Origin: Cystobasidium ongulense | Lineage: Eukaryota; Basidiomycota; Cystobasidiomycetes; Cystobasidiales; Cystobasidiaceae | NCBI GenBank assembly: GCA_022835595.1 | Contig: BQUP01000001.1 | Location: 1,302,001 to 1,366,000, forward strand | Direction: 5' to 3' | DNA: 64,000 nucleotides | Shown here: piece by piece, positions 1 through 9,911 of the stretch | Position numbering within the stretch: the first letter of the stretch is position 1 | How the letters are laid out: each line of letters opens with the position of its first letter | Notes under the pieces: model-generated | Databases searched by the model: none | What the model saw: only the letters and a program-made list of their open reading frames with translations | What the model was told of the DNA's origin: nothing | Position numbers and translations under genes: made by a program

Positions 1-338
1 ATACGAATGAAAGAGTGTGTCCTCTCTTTCCTCCAACTTCTTCACCACCTTGTCGCCGTCGTCAGAACGCCAAGCAGAAGCACCGACATCGTGGAAAAGC
101 GGTGCAAGTTGCACACAGGTTGAGCGAAATGGAAAGCATCGAACGATGATGATAGATTGATTGATTACAAACACATCTTAGTCCATCACGAGCATCTAAT
201 AAAGTACATACGCGCAGTCTCGGTCTTCTGTCCTTGCCGTCTACCTGGTGTAGAATATTAAGTTGGTCGCCGCCACCATAGTACAGCTCGGTGGCGTCTA
301 TTTGTTCAACTCAATTCCATTCAACCCTGCTCGTGAGT
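1..338. other. 3' flank of the BAR-SH3 gene
   Basis: No reading frame here looks like a gene. The stretch lies downstream of the minus-strand BAR-SH3 stop codon and probably holds its 3' untranslated region and terminator. Nothing else is visible. Confidence 0.5.
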
Positions 339-2191
339 TCACTCCTCCATCTCGGTATAGTTGGCTGGGAACATGCCCGTCAATCCATTCAGCGAGCCTC
401 GCCACCAGTCTTCCGTAGAGTTGGACTTTTCCGTTACCAAGCTGTCATGTCATAATTGAGCAGTCAGCAAAGAGGGATGAGCGATATCAGTGAATGAATG
501 GATCAATACAGCAATCAGCCTTCATGCCTCCAATAAACTCCTACAGCTGGTAGAGGTCTGCCACTCACATTCTATCACCGCTCTGGAAGGAGAGATCGCC
601 ATCACTCTGAGCCTGAAAGTCAAAGAGCGCTTTCACATATATTGGTTTGGCTCCAGTGCTGGGGCGAGGTTTAAGAGGTGGTGGTGGGGGAGGTGCTTTC
701 TTGACGCCAGCAGACAGACTGGGTGAGGCCATAGGTGCACTTCCTCCTCCAAGTCCACCAGATGGCGAATAAGGGGGTGGTGCAAGTACCCTCGGAGCTG
801 CCAAATGGCTCGACTCAGGGCTTAGACTTGCACCTGTGCTGCTTGAGTGGCTATCGTGTCGTGATATGGGTGGTGTGAAACGCGTGCTAGGCGCCCCAGT
901 GCGGGACGAGACAGAACCTGCTTTACTGCGAAGACCGGTTGCTGAACCGCCAGCTGCTTGATTGACACGTGCTTGTTGCATAATCTGGGCAGTCGACATC
1001 CCTCCTCGTTTGGTGATTGTAAGTTCTTGGACCTGCAGACCATACCATTAGCAATGATTGCTGTACAGAAATGCATAGATTGCAGCGACCTACAGCTTCA
1101 CCAGCTCCAGCCTGTCGTTCCAAGAAAATAGCTTCTACATCACCAGCATCCTTCAAGTTCATTCCAGTCTGTTCAGCGAAAGCTGTCAATTTCTCCAACA
1201 TGACATAGAAGATATTCAATTGCATGTAATAGAAAGAGTGGAAGAGGGGTGCAATGAATGCAGTTGCATATTCGAAAAATCTTGGCAAATCACTTTGAAT
1301 GAGATTATTGTAATGCTCGTATTCTGCTGATGCAGCTTCGAAATCTTGCTCTACTTTGAATAAATTCTTTTCGTCACTAAGAGACTTTTCCTTCTTTTCT
1401 CGAAGCTTGCTGTATGCGTTGTTATGACGGTCAAAATCGACGAGCTGTCCATCACATAAGCAGGCAGGTTGGTATCAGCTTAGCCTGGAGGTATCACCAT
1501 TGATCTGATAGAAGATAACCGCTCACCTTGTGCTCTCTCTTCGTGATAGTCTTTCTAATCTTCTTCACATAATCCTGCAATTCCTTGGCAGGACCGACAA
1601 CTCTAGAGTCTACCAGTTCCAGTTCTGGTCTAATAGTTTCTTTCAGGTCATCAAAAGCAGCTTGATATTCACCAATATGTTGTATAGTAGCTTTAGCATT
1701 TGGGAACTTATTCTCAAATTCATAAGTTGATTCTCCTCCAATAGGACTGAATAATGTTGTGAAACCTGTTGCGAAATCGTTTGATGACGATAATAATTTA
1801 TCTACTGCATCTCTAAACTGTGTAACGTCTTTCAAGAGCTTAGAGGTATAGTCCTCCATGCCTGTGAAACGGGTGACGAGCTGATCGGTTACTGGGTCGG
1901 AACTCTCTGTGACAAGGGGATTACAGGAATATCAGCGTGCGCACTATGCAGCTATCTAAATAACGCATAAACGACTCACTCTTCGACATGCCAACTCGCG
2001 AAGTCACCAGGTGCGGCGCGCTACATGCAAGCAATGCCGAGAGCTTGTCAGCGGGACTTTATAATGCATAACACGCGGGACATGGCGACATACCGCTGGA
2101 AAGCCTTGGTGATACCTATAACACGCATGATACACAATGACTTAGCGTTGTATGCCTGCTGCCGTATACACGACTGATGCTTACCCTTCAT
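339..2191 (-). CDS. hob1: BAR and SH3 domain protein, Rvs167/Hob1 (amphiphysin) family
   Basis: N-BAR adaptor that bends membranes and links endocytic vesicles to actin at cortical patches. The protein begins MKGITKAFQRAPHLVTSRVG, the conserved amphipathic start of the family. The BAR helices follow, including the stretch MEDYTSKLLKDVTQFRDAVD. A Ser/Pro/Gly-rich linker with a PPPPPPLKPRPS patch comes next. A C-terminal SH3 domain carries ALFDFQAQSDGDLSF, EDWWRGSLNG and the closing MFPANY. The start is the ATG at 2191. The first exon is 7 nt (ATG AAG G), then exons of 22 nt (2094-2115) and 41 nt (1980-2020) before the long BAR exons; all phases agree. The last exon encodes the end of the SH3 and stops at 339. 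The protein looks complete. The family call is firm; the symbol follows fission-yeast usage. Confidence 0.92.
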
Positions 2192-2342
2192 GATGGTGAG
2201 GTGATCGATGTAGAACGAGGCGTAGACTGAGACAGAGGGGTGTAGAGTGCGTGTGAGCTCGCGACTCTAAGTCATAACATCTCTTACAGGTCTAGATGCT
2301 CCGCTACTTGCGCTGGTCGCTGCCCACTTTGCTTGACTCACA

Positions 2343-2732
2343 TTACCGAGATACTTGAAGTGGATAAGACGCAAGGATGGCCGTTGCAACCGACCCAACT
2401 AGACCGGCTACACGTATGAGCGGTAGTGCAGGCAAAGCGAATTGATGTAATCCCGATTCTGTGCAACGCTCTAGTGCAAATGCGCCTTTGACCGATTGGT
2501 TCAGTTCTAACAGCGTGCAGCTCGAAACGGCCTCGACTCCAGGGCTGAGCAGGGCCAACTTCCAAGGCACAGGATATTTTTCCCCAGATTGGACACGATA
2601 GCTCTGAGCGTTACTTCACTACCCACACAACGTCTCAATCACTGAGCAGAAGCGTCCGAAACCACCAATTGCACCGCTGGCTTGGGCTGCCGAGCAGGCT
2701 CCGGTGATTCGGGTAGGAGACTGGGAGTCCAT
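2343..2732 (-). CDS. Doubtful small two-exon ORF
   Basis: An open minus-strand frame of about 86 codons ends with TAA at 2343. It can be joined in phase to an upstream ATG at 2732 if a 39-nt intron (GTGATT...CTCAG) is removed, giving about 116 residues that start MDSQSPTRITGACSAAQ. The sequence contains a hydrophobic tail (LPLIRVAGLVGSVATAILAS) that could be a membrane segment. I recognise no family. The intron would be shorter than others here and its donor is weak. A second overlapping minus frame is also open, so this may be chance or part of a transcript leader for the BAR-SH3 gene. Confidence 0.27.
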
Positions 2733-3079
2733 TCCAGTCTTGTGGACAGCTCGAGGCAGTATATAAACTCATCACATTGCTTAATCAGCATACGCGAACA
2801 GAACTGGGACACATGGCACAAAGCGAAGCGAGGTTGAGGGTTTTCAGAGCACTGATGATTTCTGCAAAGTTCTACTCCATTTCAAAGCAAGGTATCAATG
2901 CGGTCAAAAGCTGTCCCGTATCGATAGATGTGGGCTAGGCTTCCAATTTGACTTTCCATTCCGGCCTCGTAGTGCGAAATAAACGTGTTAGGCTGCCCCT
3001 GTAGCATGAAGCCGGAGACTACTCCTGAAGAAATGGTACCAGTCACGTCTGCCACAGTTTGGCACCGAGCTACTTCTGG
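2733..3079. other. Intergenic, no clear gene
   Basis: Lies downstream of the zinc-finger gene stop (3080). It contains a TATATAAA sequence near 2760-2767 on the plus strand (also TATA-like on the minus strand) but no supported coding frame. It probably holds the 3' end of the zinc-finger transcript and promoter sequence for minus-strand transcription. Confidence 0.4.
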
Positions 3080-4583
3080 TTAGGCAAAGTCCCAAAATTG
3101 AATCTGTGGCAGTAACACCTGTCCATTCGGCCCCGGTGCACTCCACCATTGTCGAAATACCCACGCCGCCTGTCCGATTGCAGCGGCCGTAACCCTGGAA
3201 TCTGACCCGTTATACAGGGTCAACACACCGTCCCAACAAGTACGAAAACCAAGGGAACCGGCGGGGTGTTGTTCGACTCTGGCCAGCTCCATAGTGGGAG
3301 CCTGTTGTTGGGCTTGCATAGGATTTCTTCCAGCCGACCGCTGCATGGACGACAGCGAATGCGGCGGGGGTAATGGCGCAGCTCCTGGAACCGTCCTTAC
3401 AACGTCTCGGAGACCAGTCCGTGAAGAGCTCCCCCCAAACGCGGTCGCCAATGCTGCGTCGATCCAAAGCTGAGGCCTCGGACGGCTTGGTAACTTGGCA
3501 ACTTTCCCCGTATTACTCGGCGTACGCGGGACTGGGAGAAGCCTGGTGCTAGCTGCCGACGGTGGGGACATTGAAAACGGTGGTGTGGTCGAGGTCTTAT
3601 TGGTGAACCTCGCGTTCAGAGGTGAAGAAAAAGTTGTCTGTTTGCTATTCTCGGCTGAAGAGCTCGGCGAAAAGGATAGGCCCGACCTTTGCAGTATTTC
3701 AACGATGTTTGGCCGGAGCAATGCCACATACTTCTCGCTAGGAAATCCTGCGTATCAGCTTCAAAGTCCCAACCTAACGTTTATTTGCTCACATCGTTGG
3801 GGTTGCTATAGAGTGCTGCACGCGAGTCCGGTGGGTCAGGATCTGGGCGAAGTGTCCGGCGTAAACGCAGGCGAGTCTAGCGTACACGTAGTATTGACAA
3901 TTGATGGTGGCTAGACTTAGATATTTGCCTATAACGATGGTTTCGTGATGCTTACCCGTTTGACAATGTGAGCGGGCATCTGCCGACGTGAAGGCGAGGA
4001 AGTCAAATCATGAAGTATTGTGATACTCACCCTCACTCACCTAAGCTTTACTTCGGCCGCGCGTACAGCGCATCGTCTTGGAAACTGTGTCTCAAAGGCT
4101 TTATCGTAGTCTTGTCTGTGTGCACATAACGGGCGGGAATACAGAGTCAATAGTGGTCGCATTAAAGTACAAATCAACCCAAGAGTACTGAGAGATGTTA
4201 CGACAAAGCGTGTTATGTTGTTTAATACGGTCCCAGGCAATCGATCGCCCACTGCATCATGGGAGTATGTCGCTTAAATGGTGTACTCGAAGACATCCCG
4301 GCATTTACTTACCAGGACGGGCATCTTGGAAGCCGCAACAGAGTCAATAACATTTGAGCAGATTAAGAGTTCCTTGGAGAGACCTACTTGATCTTCAGGT
4401 GTTTCTTGAGTTGATACAGGCTTTCGAAAGTGTCATGCTCCATGCTGCGGTGGCTACCAATAAGCTTCAGATAGAGGGGTTAGGCGTCGTCCGAGAAGAT
4501 TGGAACAGAGTGTACCTCAAAGCAAGAGGCAAAGCGCCCTCCTCATCAGATTCACCATTTTCTGTGTCATCGCCACCCCCCAT
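3080..4583 (-). CDS. C2HC zinc-finger protein, function unknown, 8 exons
   Basis: Gene model built from matching splice phases: exons 4516-4583, 4388-4444, 4313-4324, 4189-4251, 4041-4115, 3956-3979, 3793-3876 and 3080-3737. All seven introns are 55-79 nt, and the total is exactly 346 codons plus stop. The protein has an acidic start (MGGGDDTENGESDEEG). At residues 43-62 lies a C-x2-C-x11-H-x3-C finger reading CPSCGRSIAWDRIKQHNTLC, close to the zf-C2HC pattern. A Ser/Pro-rich C-terminal half ends in QIQFWDFA. The 24-nt exon 6 is optional, since skipping it keeps frame. The third exon is only 12 nt and encodes the CPSC part of the finger. A TATA-like sequence lies about 200 nt upstream. Nuclear or nucleic-acid-binding function is only a guess from the finger. 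Confidence 0.6.
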
Positions 4584-5153
4584 CTCGAGCGGTGTAATAT
4601 GATACGGCTGAATTTCCCGTGCAACGTTGATCAGCTATGCGACCCGTGATATTGATACCTCTGCAGTGTAAGACGCATACGCATCCATTAGATAGGCGTT
4701 TTGTTTGTGAGCACTGAAAGAAATGCGGCGAGTATGCATTTACTGCGAAAGAACTGCAAGGGCTCTCCACATTTCGAAGATTAGCTATTTTATACCATCA
4801 CGGCTGCGCTCCTTGTGCGATTGTACAACAGCATCCGGCTGTGTAAGTCTGTTGAACAGTCGTTCAAGTAGGCTGAGCTCCTTTGAGTTTGGTTTGCGCG
4901 ACACCGCGCATCTTGTCTTTGTACCAATCAGTGCGAGCTGTGATGCCTCTCACAACAATGCATGTGTCGAGCGAACCCGATCCGTTGATAAGCATGCTGT
5001 AGCAGCTCTGTATGCAATGTATATACTTGAATTGTTATTGCCTCGCAAGCGGTCGTCATATGGATTTTGAGGCTGTGTCTCCAGTGCGCAGTATACTATA
5101 CATTGTTATTCAGACTGTTTGTACCTTGAATAGCGCGAGTCCGGGTCGTAACC
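4584..5153. other. Promoter region of the zinc-finger gene
   Basis: About 570 bases between two minus-strand genes. A plus-strand frame at 4723-5070 is open but has no recognisable protein and no gene-like context. On the minus strand a TATAAAAT box occurs at about 4784-4793, roughly 200 nt before the zinc-finger ATG. The part near 5153 is the 3' flank of the polyol dehydrogenase gene. Confidence 0.4.
4784..4793 (-). promoter_or_regulatory. TATA-like box
   Basis: Read on the minus strand the sequence is GGTATAAAAT. It sits about 200 nt upstream of the ATG of the C2HC zinc-finger gene. Spacing is on the long side, so it could serve a leader of ordinary length or be chance. Confidence 0.3.
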
Positions 5154-7237
5154 TCACTCTTCAGGACCAGCGATGATACCTGTGATGCCCCAAGAGGTCA
5201 GCACGCAGGCCCGCGATTAAGTGCCACTCTAGGCGTCTGCACAGCCAAGAGTGGGGCCAGAGGCATGGAAAGCAGATCGAAACAAACTCACATTTAATAG
5301 GAGGTTTACCATCATAACCTTTATTTTCCGCCATACATTGGAAGGCTTCTTTAGCTTGATCAAACTTATATCTATGAGTAATTAAAGGTTTTAATTCAAT
5401 TTTGCCTTGAGCTACTAGACCTAATGCTAATTTATAAACACCCGCTCCGTATCTGAATGAACCTTTCCAATTGAGCATTTTTGTGAGGGCGTGTGTAATA
5501 CTGTGAGAACGCGATTATGAGATATAGACTGAGTCAGTCAGAATGACTACTTCAAAGTAGATTGCATTGCTGACTTACGGAATTTGAACGTATTCAGCTC
5601 CCATTCCAACCTGCAGTACCAATCACGAAGAGTGCATCAGCCCATCATCGTACGGAAGAACCTTGGCCATAGCAGCATATGATACAAAACTTACCTGAAC
5701 ATAGGTACCACCGTCTTTAGCGAGGTATATTCCCGTCGCGATACAAATTTCCGCTCCTGTACAATCGACGACTAAATCAATAGAATTATCACCTTGAGAT
5801 AAATCTAATCCTAGACTCTTGGCCATTTCTTCAGATTGTCGTCTAGCATAATCCATTTTATTTTCATCTTTATTCATTGAAGTAGATTTCCAAATATCAG
5901 TAGCTGCGTATGATTTTGCGAATTTTAATCGTTCATCTTGAATGTCTATTGCTATTATTCTTTTTGATCCTAGTGCTTTTGCTACTGCCATGCACAGTAA
6001 TCCGACGGGGCTACAATGTTGACAATTAGTAGGGATAAGAGAGTGCAACCTTTGATAATGTCAGAAGAAACACAAGTCGGTATGTACTTACCCTGCTCCG
6101 AAAATAGCGACATTCTTGTTTGCGTGCAGATCTCCTACTTTTGCAACTGCCTGTACGGCCACAGAGAGGGGTTCAAAGAGAGCACCTTCCTCGAGTGAAA
6201 TGTTCTAGGTAGGGAAGGAGAGGAGGAGACTGTCAGTTCCAACTACAACTAAGATATTTGACTCAGTCGGAAGGCGTTAGTCGAGCTTACATCTGTGAGC
6301 TTGTAGCATAGATCGGAAGATAGCTTGTAGTATCCAGCTAGAGTGCCATCGTAAGGAGGAGTAGCAGCGAAAACCTATATATAATCGACATTGACAGACG
6401 AAAGAAAGTAGTCAGTAACTTTCTCAGAGTCCTCCTTGAAGGTAAGAAATTAGAGTAAGAGAAAACTCACCATATCCTTGCACAATTCATAACAGCCTTC
6501 TTTACAAATTTCACAATGTCTACACATTTGACCTGGTTCTAGAGCTACTCTATCACCTTTTTTCAAGGTCTTGACATTTGATCCAACTGCTGAGATACTG
6601 TGTGATTGAAAAATGAGTTGAAAGGGTATACTGGATTAGTATTTAAACTAGATAGTAAAAAAGTAGAGGGCACAATACTTGCATTCCTGCTGTTTCATGG
6701 CCTAGAATCATAGGTTCTTTGACAACAAAATCGCCAATTTTGCCTATGTGACACCACCGTAATTCAATTAGACGGATCTTTGTTGATTTCTATAGGAAAT
6801 ATCTGAGAAGCAAGCTTACCATGCTTCCAGTAATGTATATCTGAGCCACAGATACCCGTTGCTTTCGGAGCGATGAGGACTCTATGTAACGGATGTATAG
6901 GATATATCAGTAAAAGCAAGAGCATGTCCAGGTACTGCGGGTAAGTAGAGCAAAGCCACTCACTCATCTGGTCCTAGATCTTTTGGATCTGGGACGGGTC
7001 TCTCTTCGAATGATACGTCGTCTACTTTGTTCAGGACGAAGGCGACTGTCGAGCGAGATTGCGCAGTATATACGTAGGAGGAGAGAGAGAGATGTATGGA
7101 GTATTCGAAGTAAGTGAATTACGAGGTTGGTATGCAACGATTCTCGTCAGTGAAAGATGATCACCGGCTATTACATTACATGCATGGCGGGGAGGGTGCC
7201 ACTCACTGTTCTTCTTGGGGAATGACTGTTCAGACAT
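5154..7237 (-). CDS. Zinc-dependent polyol (xylitol/sorbitol/L-arabinitol) dehydrogenase
   Basis: Medium-chain alcohol dehydrogenase that oxidises a sugar alcohol to a ketose with NAD+; this family includes xylitol dehydrogenase (XYL2), sorbitol and L-arabinitol 4-dehydrogenases. The start is MSEQSFPKKN at 7237, with a donor after codon 10. Catalytic zinc signatures are visible: GICGSDIHYWKHG and LGHETAG. A structural-zinc loop follows with four cysteines (MCRHCEICKEGCYELC). The Rossmann motif is FGAGPVGLL, followed by IIAIDIQDERL; the Asp after the second strand favours NAD+. The C-terminus reads IIAGPEE and stops at 5154. There are about eight introns. The central exons are clearly richer in A/T-ending codons than the ends. 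Exact polyol specificity cannot be read from sequence. Confidence 0.88.
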
Positions 7238-8144
7238 GGCTTGCTGTTTGGTTGTAGTTGTTTGGTGTGTGGTCAGGTAGGGAGAGAAGAGAGAGAGAGT
7301 AGTGAATTAATATTATCATTGTGTTATTCCAGTCTTGATGTGCATGGATGGTCTGCATAAACCCCCCGATATCCCTGCGAACAATCCCCCGATGGGCCAC
7401 AGTGAACGATGGGAGCCACTGCATCCAACAGTAATAATGAGAGCAAGAGCACGCAGCAGGCATCAGAGTGACTGGACAGCATACAGTGGATACCACCACA
7501 CCACTCCATGCACCCGCTCGCCCTCGCCCTCGTGTCCCGCCAGTCAATGCCACCCCAATTCAGCCTTTTTCACTGCAATTCTTCCCCTCACAGCTTGCCC
7601 TTCTCCCACGTCACACGACAATTCAATTAGAGAGAGTATTATCATTGCACCAGGTGAGCAGCAGTCACGCTACATGCAGTGATCTCTGACTGACACTCTC
7701 CGGCAGTCCCCATAAGTGAGTGTGTGCCTGCTGGTCGGTGTTGGTGTCCCGCCTGCTGCGTGATAAGAGCCAGCATGTTCTATGCCGTGTATGACGAGCG
7801 AGTGGTGGATCGAGGAGGAGAGAGAGAGAGAGCAGCACCAGCACACCATACTCGTATCATACACCATGCTTGGTGCTGTGTGCCGTCTCTCTCCCTCTCC
7901 CACCCACCTCGTCACCTCGAACCTCAACCGCTGCTCGCTCGCTCTCTGACGTGGGCATGACGGCGATGGCATGCAGTCACACTGGTCATGCAGTGGGATA
8001 GGCAGACTACATTCAAGTACACTCGTACTGACTCTTGCTCACCTCTCTCGCTCCTCCCTCGTCTGTCCTCGCCAAACTCACTCCCTCACTCCCTGTCCCG
8101 CCTTCACCGCTCCCCGTAGAACAAAACTCACACATCCACACACC
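7238..8144. other. Divergent intergenic region with GA/CT-rich repeats
   Basis: Shared upstream region of the polyol dehydrogenase (-) and YOP1 (+). It holds short GA runs near 7286-7300 and 7815-7841 and C/T-rich stretches before YOP1, typical of fungal promoters and leaders. Several open frames overlap on both strands but none resembles a protein. No TATA box stands out. Confidence 0.5.
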
Positions 8145-8990
8145 ATGTCCGCCCAAGACAAGTTCAGATACTACATCTCCCAGATCGACAAGGAGGTGGG
8201 CTTGGATTCACCATCATATTTTAGTCACCCTTCTGTCTTTACTTATGCCAATCCCGTCTCTCCCTCCCGCCTTTGTATTTCCACAGCTCTCAAAGTACCC
8301 CGCCCTTCAACGCGCTGAAGCTCGTACTGGTATTCCGAAAGCATACGGTGTTCTAGGAGGAGCAGGTCTATTCTCCGTTTTCATCTTTTTCAACCTCGCT
8401 GCCGGGTTCTTGACTACACTCTTGGGATGGGCTCTCCCCGCCTACTTCTCCCTCAAGGCTCTAGAATCCCCTTCTCAAGGTGACGATACCCAATGGTTGA
8501 CTTACTGGACTGTGTTCGGTGCCTTCCAGATTGTAGAGTACTTTTCGGATATGATCCTCTACTGGTGAGTCATGCGAGCGTTGGCGAGCGACTGGCCATC
8601 CGAGCATACCGAGCCATAGCGAGGTTGTGAGGTGCGAGGTCGCGAGCGATGCAGCAGTAAGCTTCCATAGGCATGAATCGAAAGCTGACACTCTTGCAAT
8701 CCCTTTTTTCCTACCTCGCAGGTTCCCATTCTACTACACCTTCAAGTGCGCTTTCATCGTCTGGCTCATGCTCCCTTCCACAAGAGTGAGTGAAAACTCG
8801 CATGATTTTATGGCATGCAATATCTCTGCTCTGAAACAAGTACTGATGTGCTCCGTCTCGTGTTCCACAGGGTGCCGAAGTCATTTACCAGAAAGTCGTC
8901 AAGCCTGCTTTCTCAAGCTCGGCTTACAAGCCTTCTGTCGCTTCTACCGAGACAAGCTCTGTCCCAACCACTGCTTCGCACACTCAATAA
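8145..8990 (+). CDS. YOP1: Yop1, DP1/REEP/TB2-HVA22 ER-shaping protein
   Basis: Reticulon-like membrane protein that stabilises tubular ER and interacts with Rab/Yip1 proteins. Four exons: 8145-8195, 8287-8564, 8722-8785 and 8871-8990, giving 170 residues, the usual size of the family. It begins MSAQDKFRYYISQIDKE. Then come the TB2 hairpins: FSVFIFFNLAAGFLTTLLGW, followed by a second hydrophobic pair around WLTYWTVFGAFQIVEYFSD. The hallmark segment WFPFYYTFKCAFIVWLMLP spans the 8564/8722 splice. The tail GAEVIYQKVVKPAF is followed by a Ser/Thr-rich end. All phases agree. It is transcribed away from the polyol dehydrogenase. Confidence 0.95.
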
Positions 8991-9911
8991 GCTCATCGCT
9001 TTCACTTCTGAGAGTGCAATATCTGCAATGAACCGAAACGGACATATAAACGAAAAAATAGTACAGATTCTTCCGACTTGCAGCTCGTTTTCGATCTCCC
9101 AATTGTCCTCTCTAGAATAGATCGTCAAGCAGTAAATCGGCACGTTCGAAAATCCTCATTACATATATATATAAATATATATGAAAACTCCCTCTTACTT
9201 TACTAGCTGTTTTCCTTACTCCTCTCCGCTATCTCTCTTTCCCTAGTCATGATTTACATCCTATGCAATGAACCCTTCTTTCTTCCCTCCCCTTTTACGA
9301 GAGGTCTTATCAAAGTTTCCTTGTTTGAATGTGGTTTTAACGATAAACAGAAAGAGATTAATGCAGAAATGAAAACAGTATTTCTTCTTCCCTCGCGATG
9401 TTTCTTTTGGAAAATACATTAGCGGGTGCTGCTTTTCTTGCGTTTTATATGCCCCAGAACACTTTCTCCTGTCAATTTGCTGTTTTTTTCTTCACTGTCG
9501 CTAATCTCATACTCACCACTTTTGGTTGTTCCTAGCCACTACTTGGAATCGCTATCACAGATCACGCTTGCAAAGCACTGTTAGTGTTTTGGTACGAAAG
9601 TTGTATAGCAAGAGCGCTCGACAGGCGTTTCTGCGAAATTTGTAGTGTGCCATGCTTGCACATTCGCCATTACACTTTTGTCCGTTCGCGACGATTCTAT
9701 AGACGAAACAACAGAAAACCGGCGAAGGTCCCTCACGATAAAAGCCTACTAAGGGCTATACTACTGCGCGCGGTCGTGGACGCTGATGACAGACCGATAG
9801 TTCCTACTCCTCCCTCGGTCTCTTACCCTAAGAAACATTCTTGCTCCTTCCTTTCTCAATATATCGGCTAATGTGCATTCTTAGTAAAAGGGTAGACCGT
9901 CTTTATTTCCT
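8991..9911. other. Convergent intergenic region
   Basis: Lies between the 3' ends of YOP1 (+) and the RGG protein gene (-). It is AT-rich, with an alternating TA run at about 9161-9182 and pyrimidine tracts after it, and no supported coding frame. It probably contains both 3' untranslated regions and terminators. Nine hundred bases is long for a convergent gap here, so an unseen non-coding RNA cannot be excluded. Confidence 0.45.
9161..9182. repeat. Alternating TA simple repeat
   Basis: A run of nearly perfect TA dinucleotides, palindromic, about 170 nt past the YOP1 stop. It could act in 3'-end formation (efficiency-element-like TATATA) or be a neutral microsatellite. Confidence 0.6.

Noticed and set aside
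3495-3914. Plus-strand ORF of 139 codons
   Set aside because: It lies opposite the long last exon of the C2HC gene, which has a complete in-phase model; the plus frame is its shadow.
4723-5070. Plus-strand ORF with a CxxC near its start
   Set aside because: No protein-like composition, no splice or promoter context, and it sits in the upstream region of the zinc-finger gene.
7230-7972. Several overlapping ORFs in the YOP1 / polyol dehydrogenase gap
   Set aside because: Low-complexity GA/CT-rich sequence keeps several frames open on both strands; none resembles a protein.
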